A stretch of DNA of 13,347 bases from Actinomycetes bacterium. Lineage in GTDB: Bacteria > Actinomycetota > Actinomycetes > Actinomycetales > Actinomycetaceae. Where the stretch lies: the NCBI GenBank assembly GCA_023389315.1, contig JAEWEQ010000083.1, positions 1 to 13,347 on the forward strand. The letters run 5' to 3'. The notes beneath the pieces are model-generated. The model had not been told where the DNA came from and searched no databases. It saw nothing but the letters and a program-made list of their open reading frames with translations. Within the stretch, counting starts at the first letter, position 1. Every line of letters starts with the position of its first letter. A program made the translations under genes and the position numbers. Positions 7,409 through 13,331 of this stretch are shown in pieces.

Positions 7409-7415
7409 GGCCCCC

Positions 7416-7421
7416 ATTATG
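7416..7421 (-). promoter_or_regulatory. Candidate -10 box before the xthA start
   Basis: The minus strand reads TGGCATAAT, a CATAAT hexamer preceded by TGG as in extended -10 promoters, seven bases before the ATG at 7408. The absence of a ribosome binding site makes a leaderless transcript plausible. I see no clear -35 box. Confidence 0.3.
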
Positions 7422-7486
7422 CCAGGTGGGGTGAGCTGGCTGACCCGCGCTCTTTCCCGCCCCCAAACTCCAGACCCGGGCTTTAC

Positions 7487-8275
7487 TCACCAAGGCAGGG
7501 TGAGCGCCACCAACACGGTAAGAACCACCTCGGGGATGCCGATTTCGCGAGGGCGCCAGGGTCGTCCTCGTCGCCGCGCCACCAGCGGCATCGCCACTGC
7601 GCGCACGAAAATCAGCGACCACACCACCAAATGCGGCCAACCAACCCAGCCGCTCACCGCCAGGGCCGCGATCAACGCCCACAGCGCCAAGTGCGTGAGG
7701 ATCGAGCCAACTAACCAAGCCTGGGAGCGGCGTTCTCGGATCAACGTCTTCACATACGGCACGGTGGAAATGAAATAGGCGGCTATCAACATTGCCAGCA
7801 GCCACGAATGTGTGTCCCACGGGCGGGTGAACCACGGCTGAGAACGCGCTAGGGACGCGGTTACGGGAACCATCAGAGCGGCAGCGACGATCGCCACCAC
7901 CCGGGAAATGAGTTCACGCTCGCGCCGCCGCCACGCACGGTGCGCACTAATAGCAACCAGGGGCGCGAAAACTGGTGCCCACCACAACAGTTGCGGGTGG
8001 ACAAAAACTAAAGCGAGGCCAGCTACCACGGTGATCGCAAGATAGGTTAAAAGCGCCGGCAGGTAGCGGGGTTTGAAGCGAAACTTCAAGTACTTTTCGC
8101 CCACTGCGAAGAGGAAGAAACCCGCCGTCCACGCCACCACCAGTAGCCACGAGGACGGTTGCACCGGGTTGATAATCAAGCCGGACACTAACGGTAGGAA
8201 CGCCATCGCCCACGACCCGTGTTGGTCAGGGACCCAACCATCTTTCATTAACTGTGAACCCGCGTGCTTACCCAT
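7487..8275 (-). CDS. YwiC-like membrane protein
   Basis: The 262-residue protein starts with a short polar segment and the motif GWVPDQHGSWAMAFLP, which is the recognisable N-terminal signature of YwiC-like proteins. Up to about eight hydrophobic segments follow, separated by basic loops (RAWRRRERE, RERRS, RRRGRPWRPRE), giving an inner-membrane protein with positive loops inside. The family function is unknown. The frame is open to 8365, but the extra 30 residues resemble no membrane protein and run over an inverted repeat. The ATG at 8275 sits exactly six bases after TACAAT, so I chose it. The stop lies about 70 bases upstream of xthA on the same strand, with no clear terminator; partial co-transcription is possible. 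Confidence 0.82.
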   Translation of the reverse strand: MGKHAGSQLMKDGWVPDQHGSWAMAFLPLVSGLIINPVQPSSWLLVVAWTAGFFLFAVGEKYLKFRFKPRYLPALLTYLAITVVAGLALVFVHPQLLWWAPVFAPLVAISAHRAWRRRERELISRVVAIVAAALMVPVTASLARSQPWFTRPWDTHSWLLAMLIAAYFISTVPYVKTLIRERRSQAWLVGSILTHLALWALIAALAVSGWVGWPHLVVWSLIFVRAVAMPLVARRRGRPWRPREIGIPEVVLTVLVALTLPW

Positions 8276-8281
8276 AGTCCT

Positions 8282-8287
8282 ATTGTA
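8282..8287 (-). promoter_or_regulatory. -10 box of a probable leaderless transcript (YwiC-like gene)
   Basis: TACAAT matches the sigma-70 -10 consensus at five of six positions and is followed by AGGACT and then ATG. The spacing puts the first transcribed base on the A of the start codon. AGGA is present but only two bases from the ATG, too close to act as a ribosome binding site. Confidence 0.45.
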
Positions 8288-8307
8288 TGAGTCGGCGCAG
8301 GTGTCCG

Positions 8308-8386
8308 GCGCAAGCAAGGCGGCTGAACCGGAGCGTAAAGCCCCTACGGTGCGCCACCGGTTCAACGCTCACCGGCTGACTTGCGC
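8308..8386 (-). terminator. Nested inverted repeats after cls, possible terminator
   Basis: Two pairs of arms are nested: GCGCAAG (8308-8314) with CTTGCGC (8380-8386), and inside it TGAACCGG (8324-8331) with CCGGTTCA (8357-8364). The structure fills the gap between the cls stop and the YwiC-like promoter. There is no T-run after it, so a terminator role rests on position and stem strength only. Confidence 0.4.
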
Positions 8387-8404
8387 GGTAGGCCCCGGCA
8401 ACTG

Positions 8405-9607
8405 TTACATCAATGGCGCCAAGATGCGCAAGAATGCGCGGACACCGCGGCGCCACCACGGCACCTGGCGGCACACCTCCAACGTCATCGGCAAGGACTG
8501 TGCCAGGCACTTTTCAAAGTCAGCACTCATCTGCCCGATGGCTTCCACACGGTGCAGCCAAACGGCGCACTCTTGATGCAGATGTAAACTGCGGTAATCC
8601 AGGTTCACGGTGCCAATGATGGCGCAGGATCCATCTGCGATCATCATTTTTGCATGCATATAGCCGGGTTCGTACTCGTAAATCTCCACCCCGGCTTCCA
8701 CCATCTGCAGGTAGGCCGACCGGGTGGTTTCATGCACAAACCAACTATCCTCAATATGGGGAGTAATGATGCGCACCCGCACCCCGGCGCGCGCGGCCCG
8801 CATGATGGCACCGCTCATTTGCGCATCCACGATCAAGTACGGCAAGGTTATGTCCACGGTTTCCGTGGCCATTCCAAGCAGGGAAATATAGGCGTCGCGA
8901 CCTACCGTGAGGCGATCATAGGGGGAATCATCGTAGGGTTGCACCCAGCCGCCCGCAGCCTGGTCACCTGCTTTAGTCGTGGGCGCGTCACATCCTGCTT
9001 CCCATGCACCGGCCTTTGTCGTTTGCTGCCTCCGGGTCTGCGCCGCGGGCTGGGTTTCACTACTGGTCAATCCCGCTGGCTCTATCCCGCCCACTGCGGC
9101 GGGCACAGAATCTGTGCCATCCGGTGGCAGTGAGTTCCAATCAATATCGTCCTGGCCGGCGTTCCACCCGGCCGTGAACATGACGGCGTGGTTGTGGACT
9201 GCCGAGCCCCGCAGCCGTACCGCGGAATCCTTCCAATGCCCGTAAGGGTGGGTCAAGTTAATGTACTCATCCCCAATATTGACCCCGCCAGTGAACCCCA
9301 CTTCCCCGTCGATGACCAGGATCTTCGAGTGGTTACGGTTGTTGTAACGCAGGTTCAAACGCAGACCGAACGGGTTGATGGGTTGGACGTGGATGCCTTC
9401 GGAACGCAGGGTGGATTCAAATTTGTCGGGTAAGCAAAACACCGATCCCAGGTCGTCGTATAGGACGCGCACGTCTACACCCTCGGCGGCTTTTTGAGCC
9501 AGCACCGCGTGGAGTTCATCCCACATGCGACCGGCAGCGATGATGAAGTATTGGAACAAAATGTAGCGTTTGGCCTGCTTCAGCTCTGTCAGCATCGCCG
9601 CCCACAC
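8405..9607 (-). CDS. cls: Catalytic part of cardiolipin synthase (two PLD domains)
   Basis: This is the longest intact frame of the broken gene (400 residues from a GTG at 9607; the frame itself is open up to 9739). The first HKD motif, HSKILVID (H93, K95, D100) followed by GFTGGVN, and the second, HAKMMIAD (H318, K320, D325) followed by GTVNLDYRS, are complete, so the catalytic residues are intact. Between them, residues 158-220 form a low-complexity Ala/Gly/Thr/Gln stretch with TTKAG twice, longer than I expect for the family. The membrane helices are encoded upstream in another frame. If translated alone from the GTG it would lack its membrane anchor, and the GTG has only a poorly spaced AGGA. 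It is best read as part of the pseudogene entry. Confidence 0.6.
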   Translation of the reverse strand: MWAAMLTELKQAKRYILFQYFIIAAGRMWDELHAVLAQKAAEGVDVRVLYDDLGSVFCLPDKFESTLRSEGIHVQPINPFGLRLNLRYNNRNHSKILVIDGEVGFTGGVNIGDEYINLTHPYGHWKDSAVRLRGSAVHNHAVMFTAGWNAGQDDIDWNSLPPDGTDSVPAAVGGIEPAGLTSSETQPAAQTRRQQTTKAGAWEAGCDAPTTKAGDQAAGGWVQPYDDSPYDRLTVGRDAYISLLGMATETVDITLPYLIVDAQMSGAIMRAARAGVRVRIITPHIEDSWFVHETTRSAYLQMVEAGVEIYEYEPGYMHAKMMIADGSCAIIGTVNLDYRSLHLHQECAVWLHRVEAIGQMSADFEKCLAQSLPMTLEVCRQVPWWRRGVRAFLRILAPLM

Positions 9608-9725
9608 GTCCTCGCCAATGGAATAGTAAGTGACTTCCGTGTCCCGAAAACCGGGGTATCCGGCGTTGGAACGTAGGTAGTGGTCTAGCCGCTGGGCGGC
9701 GGGGGTTTCCTCGTTGACGAGGACG

Positions 9726-9733
9726 TTTTGGGG
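9726..9733 (-). other. Frameshift site in cls (C4A4 tract)
   Basis: The coding strand reads CGCCCCAAAACG. The upstream frame reads CGC-CCC-AAA-ACG and dies after PPPPSG; the downstream frame reads CCC-CAA-AAC and continues into the enzyme. One added C or A would restore continuity. The order of bases does not match the X-XXY-YYZ slippery heptamer in the incoming frame. Confidence 0.75.
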
Positions 9734-10210
9734 CGTTGGCTAAGGACGGTGCGGGATTTTTCCCACTGCGCAATGATGGTCGACACTTCGCGGCGCGAGA
9801 AATACTCGCGCCCGTAAATGAGGTAGAAAACGCCGCCAATAAGGGGCATCAGGAGGATGGGTATCGACCACGCGAGTTTGTATTCGCCGGTCATGGGCGA
9901 GCCCAGAATCAAGACCACCACCTGGAAGGAGATCACGATGTGGGCGGCGAAGACCCACGGCAGGTGGTTGGAGAAGATCACGATGGCGGCGACAAATAGC
10001 GCCACTTGCGCGAGTATCGCGATTCCACTTACGCCCAGGTGAGGGCAGCTGAGCGTGGTTTGGTGCTTCCGAGTGAGGTCATGGATTAACCCTATCGAGG
10101 TTGTCTCGACCGCGTGCCCGTGTCCGCCAGCCAATAGCGGCAAGTGGCGCGCTATGGCTACTGCGTTATGGGGTCCCACTGCAAGTGCCGTAAGCCGATG
10201 TCGAGCGAGC

Positions 10211-10273
10211 GCGCAGGCCGGTTGGGAATTCGCGCAGGCCGGTTGGGAGTTCGGGCAATCTCGTCTGGAGTTC
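10211..10273. repeat. 21-bp tandem repeat, three copies
   Basis: Copies lie at 10211-10231, 10232-10252 and 10253-10273. The first two differ at one base (gcgcaggccggttggga then a/g then ttc); the third is clearly diverged (gggcaatctcgtctgga...) but keeps length and ending. The unit is a multiple of three, so both strands stay open across it. Confidence 0.8.
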
Positions 10274-10376
10274 GCGGGTGTCGCCGTTCAAGTCTTGCGA
10301 GCGTGGGGTGCGCGAGGGAAGGAGCGGGAATCTATGGATAGGTATTGCCGCCCCTTGAAATTTCGTGTTACTTTGT

Positions 10377-10390
10377 TTCACAACGTTTAC
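10377..10390. promoter_or_regulatory. Candidate LacI-type operator upstream of the transporter
   Basis: On the minus strand the site reads TGTAAACGTTGTGA, which fits seven of the eight fixed bases of the TGNNANCGNTNNCA pattern common to LacI/CcpA-type operators. It lies about 40-55 bases before the start codon, within the likely promoter. Confidence 0.3.
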
Positions 10391-10421
10391 ATATACGATT
10401 TTCATTGGTGAGAATCACGGG

Positions 10422-10426
10422 AAGGA
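10422..10426 (+). promoter_or_regulatory. Ribosome binding site that fixes the transporter start
   Basis: AAGGA lies four bases before the ATG at 10431. The frame is open to a TTG at 10365, but that extension runs through the AT-rich promoter. Confidence 0.65.
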
Positions 10427-10430
10427 CCCC

Positions 10431-11735
10431 ATGGAAAACGCGTTAACGACCAAGCAGATTCAACGCCGCGCACTAGCGGGTTCACTGGTGGGTTCCACCA
10501 TCGAATGGTATGACTTCTTGCTCTACGCAACTGTCGCACCGATTGTTTTCGCCCCGCAGTTCTTCCCCGATTCTGACCCTTTCGTAGCGATTATGCTGGC
10601 TTACTTCGGCCATGCCCTGACCTTCTTCATCCGCCCCTTCGGCGGGGTTTTCTTCGCCCACATCGGTGACCGCATTGGCCGCAAGAAGACCCTGGTGGTG
10701 ACGCTATCGATGATGGGCTTGGGGACCATGGCGATTGGCCTGATCCCCAACTACGATCAAATCGGGGTTTGGGCCCCGGCACTGCTATTTGCTTGCCGCA
10801 TCGTCCAAGGCTTGGCGATCGGCGGTGAATGGGGCGGCGCACTGTTGTTGGCGGTGGAGTACGCGCCGAAGAACCGGCGCGGCTACTTCGGTGCGATCCC
10901 CCAAACCGGAGTCACCTGGGGTCTGATTCTCGGTAATCTGGCGCTGTTGATTTCTTTGGGCCTGGCGGGCCCGGAGGTGTTCGCACAATGGGCGTGGCGT
11001 ATCCCGTTCATTGTTTCCGTGGTGCTGATTTTCTTAGGCCTATGGATCCGCAAAGAACTCGACGAGACCCCGGCGTTCAAGAAGGTGCTGGAGCGCGGCG
11101 CGGTGGAGCGCAACCCGCTGGGCGCTACCCTGCGTAACCACTGGCGTGAGGTTCTGATCGCGATTGCTGTGAAGGCGGTGGAGACTGCACCGTTCTACAT
11201 TTTCGTCTCCTTCATGGTTTCGTACTCCAAAACCCAGCTTGGGTATTCGAATGCGCAGGCACTTACCGCCATCATGGTGGGGGCGTTCGTGTCGTCCCTG
11301 TTCATGCCGGTGTGCGGTGCTTTGTCTGACCGTTTCGGGCGCGTACCGGTCTATGTTTTCGGCGTGATCGCGCTCGCTGCGGTGACGGTCCCCTACTTCT
11401 TCATGGCCGAGGCCGGGTTCGTCGGTTTCGTAGTGGCCTCCATTTTGGCGGTGGGTATCGCCTGGTCGTTCGTGACCGCCACGCTGGGCACCATGATGTC
11501 GGAGTTGTTCACCGCGAACGTGCGCTACACGGGTATTACTTTGGGCTACCAGATTGGGGCGGCGATTTTCTCAGGCACCGCTCCGATGATTGCGATTGCG
11601 CTTACTTCGAAGACGGGCGAGCACTGGTGGCCGATCCCGATCTACGTGATCTTCCTGGCGGTCTTGTCCCTGGTGGGCGTGGCGGTAGCGGTCCGCCGCA
11701 AGCGGGCCCGTGAAGCTGGCGCGGTAACCACTTAG
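10431..11735 (+). CDS. MFS transporter, metabolite:H+ symporter (MHS) type
   Basis: The 434-residue protein has the layout of a 12-helix major facilitator. GSTIEWYDFLLYATVAP (residues 21-37) is the hallmark first helix of the MHS subfamily (ProP, ShiA, KgtP, citrate carriers). The MFS loop motif GDRIGRKKTLV follows helix 2, and RIVQGLAIGGEWGGALLLAVEYAP covers helix 4 and the next loop; SDRFGRVPVYVFG repeats the loop motif in the second half. It probably moves a small polar or acidic solute into the cell with protons; the substrate cannot be told from sequence, and no catabolic genes lie beside it. The ATG at 10431 has an AAGGA site. The long C-terminal osmosensory coiled coil of E. coli ProP is absent; the protein ends RRKRAREAGAVTT. 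It has its own promoter region and is followed by the IS110 element. Confidence 0.9.
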   Translation: MENALTTKQIQRRALAGSLVGSTIEWYDFLLYATVAPIVFAPQFFPDSDPFVAIMLAYFGHALTFFIRPFGGVFFAHIGDRIGRKKTLVVTLSMMGLGTMAIGLIPNYDQIGVWAPALLFACRIVQGLAIGGEWGGALLLAVEYAPKNRRGYFGAIPQTGVTWGLILGNLALLISLGLAGPEVFAQWAWRIPFIVSVVLIFLGLWIRKELDETPAFKKVLERGAVERNPLGATLRNHWREVLIAIAVKAVETAPFYIFVSFMVSYSKTQLGYSNAQALTAIMVGAFVSSLFMPVCGALSDRFGRVPVYVFGVIALAAVTVPYFFMAEAGFVGFVVASILAVGIAWSFVTATLGTMMSELFTANVRYTGITLGYQIGAAIFSGTAPMIAIALTSKTGEHWWPIPIYVIFLAVLSLVGVAVAVRRKRAREAGAVTT

Positions 11736-11738
11736 TAG

Positions 11739-11886
11739 TTGCGCGATTCGCCCATCGCCGCTGGGCGCATTCTCGGTGCCATCATTCACGAGGGCGAGGT
11801 TGCCGCCGCCTGGGGCCGCCTACTGTCACCGGGGACTACCTACTCTCCCTACTGGCAGCACGCATCTGTCCCGTTACTTTTTTGAC
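11739..11886 (+). other. Possible gene remnant cut by the IS110 element
   Basis: One frame is open from a TTG at 11739 through the presumed left end of the insertion sequence to the TGA at 11884-11886 (48 codons). Its peptide, including GRILGAIIHEGEVAAAWGRL and PGTTYSPYWQHA, looks more like real protein than a chance frame. There is no ribosome binding site and it starts one codon after the transporter stop. It could be the fragment of a gene cut by the insertion. I do not recognise the family. Confidence 0.2.
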
Positions 11887-12100
11887 AGGCCCGTTTTCTT
11901 GGGATGATGGGCTTGTTGGCTGGACGGTCCTGGCATGGTTATTTGCCCCTGTCTTTTGATGATCCGGGGGGTGTTGCCACCAGGGCCGGACAGGTCCTTT
12001 CGTGATTGCTGATCAGGGGCGTGGCACTGTTGATGCCTGTCGTAACGTGGGTGTAAGACGAGAGAACTTGCCGCGATGCCAACTGTTTTGACCATTTAAC
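11884..12100 (+). ncRNA. Candidate bridge RNA of the IS110 element
   Basis: About 240 non-coding bases precede the transposase, where IS110-group elements encode the bridge RNA that pairs with target and donor DNA. Three inverted repeats support a folded RNA. GGTCCTGG (11926-11933) pairs with CCAGGGCC (11980-11987) with one G-U. Inside it, TGCCCC (11944-11949) pairs with GGGGTG (11968-11973) with two G-U around an 18-base loop tgtcttttgatgatccgg. GACAGG (11989-11994) pairs with CCTGTC (12036-12041) around a 41-base loop. Two successive stem-loops with large loops are what a target-binding and a donor-binding loop would look like. Ends are estimates. Confidence 0.45.
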
Positions 12101-12121
12101 GTTGAGGGGGAAGGCAGCGCG

Positions 12122-13321
12122 ATGCGACCTGAAGATTTCTCAATCTGGCTTGGTATCGACGTGGGTAAAACCAATCACTGGGCCAGTGCAATTAACCAGC
12201 TGGGAGAAGAAGTCTTCTCCCGCGCCCTGCCCAATGATGAGGCCAAACTACGCCAGCTCTACCAGCATCTAAGTCAAGGTGGTCAGGTACTGGTGGTCGT
12301 GGACCAGCCCGCCACCATAGGTGCCCTAGCCGTAGCTGTTGCCATGGATATGGGGGTAACGGTCGCTTACCTGCCCGGGCTGGCCATGCGCCGGATTGCT
12401 GACCTGTACCCAGGCAACGCCAAGACAGACCAAAGGGATGCCTTCATCATCGCCCAGGCCGCCCGCACCATGCCCCATACCCTACGCACCCTACGCCAAG
12501 TCGATGAAGACGAAGCCGAACTGAGCATGCTCACCGGTTTCGATGACGATCTCACACGGCAAATCACCCAAACCCGCAACCGCATCCGCGGGCTGTTCAC
12601 CCAAATCCACCCCGGCTTAGAACGCACCATAGGGCCCCGGCTAGACCACCCAGCCATCCTAGAACTCCTCCAAACCTGGCCAGTGCCCGCAGCCCTACGC
12701 AAAGCCGGTAAAGCACGCATCGCAGCAAAGCTGAAAAAACATGGAGCCCGCCGCTGGCAAGCCTGGACCCAAGACATCCTCGATGCCCTGGCCACCCAAA
12801 CCGTCACAGTCACCGGAACCAATGCTGCCGCCACCGTCATTCCCCACCTAGCAGCTACTCTGCAAGCCCTCTACCACCAACGCCTAGACGTGGAAACCCA
12901 GATCGAATCCCTGGTCACACACCACCCTCTTTACCCAGTCCTGACCTCTTTACCCGGTGTCGGGGTCAGGACCTGCGCAGTGATTATCGCTGAAATAGCC
13001 GGCAAAGACTTCCCCACCGCTGCAGCACTAGCCTCCTACGCTGGACTCACCCCCAAAACTAGGCAATCAGGGACCTCAATACGATCAGAAACCGTATCCC
13101 ACACCGGCAACAAACGCCTCAAACGCGCCTTGTTCCTCTCCGCCTTCGCATCACTGCGCTCAGACCCCATCTCACGGCACTACTACGACAGAAAACGCAC
13201 CCAAGGCAAACGCCACAACCAAGCCCTCACCGCCCTGGCCCACCGCAGAACAACCGTCATCTACGCAATGCTAAGAGACCACACCACCTACCAACCCCAA
13301 CCCATCAAACAAGCCGCCTAA
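12122..13321 (+). CDS. IS110-family transposase (DEDD/Tnp recombinase)
   Basis: The 399-residue protein has the two IS110 domains. The N-terminal RuvC-like DEDD domain (about 1-170) shows IWLGIDVGKTNHW with D13, VVVDQPATIG with D61 where most relatives have Glu, and KTDQRDAFIIAQAAR with D103 and D106. A helical linker follows. The C-terminal Tnp domain (about 270-350) reads LTSLPGVGVRTCAVIIAEI and SYAGLTPKTRQSGTS, whose S316 is the likely nucleophile. These enzymes excise the element as a circle and insert it at sites chosen by the bridge RNA. The ATG at 12122 follows GGGGGAAGG at a good distance. The gene is full length with no frameshift, so the element may be active. Confidence 0.93.
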   Translation: MRPEDFSIWLGIDVGKTNHWASAINQLGEEVFSRALPNDEAKLRQLYQHLSQGGQVLVVVDQPATIGALAVAVAMDMGVTVAYLPGLAMRRIADLYPGNAKTDQRDAFIIAQAARTMPHTLRTLRQVDEDEAELSMLTGFDDDLTRQITQTRNRIRGLFTQIHPGLERTIGPRLDHPAILELLQTWPVPAALRKAGKARIAAKLKKHGARRWQAWTQDILDALATQTVTVTGTNAAATVIPHLAATLQALYHQRLDVETQIESLVTHHPLYPVLTSLPGVGVRTCAVIIAEIAGKDFPTAAALASYAGLTPKTRQSGTSIRSETVSHTGNKRLKRALFLSAFASLRSDPISRHYYDRKRTQGKRHNQALTALAHRRTTVIYAMLRDHTTYQPQPIKQAA

Positions 13322-13325
13322 CCAC

Positions 13326-13331
13326 TTGACA
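13326..13331 (+). promoter_or_regulatory. Outward -35 box at the IS right end
   Basis: TTGACA, the exact sigma-70 -35 consensus, lies four bases after the transposase stop and points out of the element. In circular IS110 intermediates, a right-end -35 joined to a left-end -10 makes a junction promoter. TACTTT at 11875-11880, near the left end, fits TANNNT and could be the partner. Confidence 0.4.

Larger units (their letters stand above)
8405..10082 (-). pseudogene. cls: Cardiolipin synthase, broken by two apparent one-base deletions
   Basis: Three consecutive minus-strand frames add up to one cardiolipin synthase. Frame 1 starts at an ATG (10082) with AGGG seven bases upstream and gives MTSLGSTKPRSAALTWA, then a stop at 10029-10031. 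Frame 2 takes up at 10032 with VSGIAILAQVALF and carries two membrane helices and FYLIYGREYFSRREV, typical of the N-terminal domain. Frame 3 takes over near 9726-9733, in CCCCAAAA, with NVLVNEETPAAQRLDHYLR and runs through both phospholipase D domains to the stop at 8405. Each junction needs one extra base to be in frame. The intact enzyme would join two phosphatidylglycerols into cardiolipin in the membrane. The rest of the sequence shows no decay, so the lesions are recent, or are sequencing errors; at a homopolymer the latter is quite possible. Confidence 0.8.
10083..10430. other. 348-bp gene-free region between cls and the transporter
   Basis: The flanking genes diverge from here. It contains 21-bp tandem repeats at 10211-10273 and an AT-rich leader before the transporter at about 10355-10415, with TTGAAA at 10355-10360, an AACGTT-centred site at 10377-10390 and TATACGAT at 10391-10398. 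Frames are open on both strands across the repeats, but they have no ribosome binding site, consist largely of the repeat (QAGWEFA on plus, LREFPTG on minus) and overlap the promoter, so I do not call them genes. Confidence 0.65.

Noticed and set aside
6992..7714. A 240-codon plus-strand frame opposite xthA and the YwiC-like gene
   Set aside because: It spans the end of one good gene and the start of another on the opposite strand and has no domain of its own.
9726..9733. Programmed -1 ribosomal frameshifting in cls
   Set aside because: The incoming frame reads CCC-AAA, not the X-XXY-YYZ pattern; slipping would mispair the A-site codon (CAA), and a second frameshift near the N-terminus argues for damage or read error.
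10055..10411. A 118-codon plus-strand frame and a 79-codon minus-strand frame across the 21-bp repeats
   Set aside because: Both are kept open by the repeat, lack ribosome binding sites and run through the transporter promoter or the cls leader.
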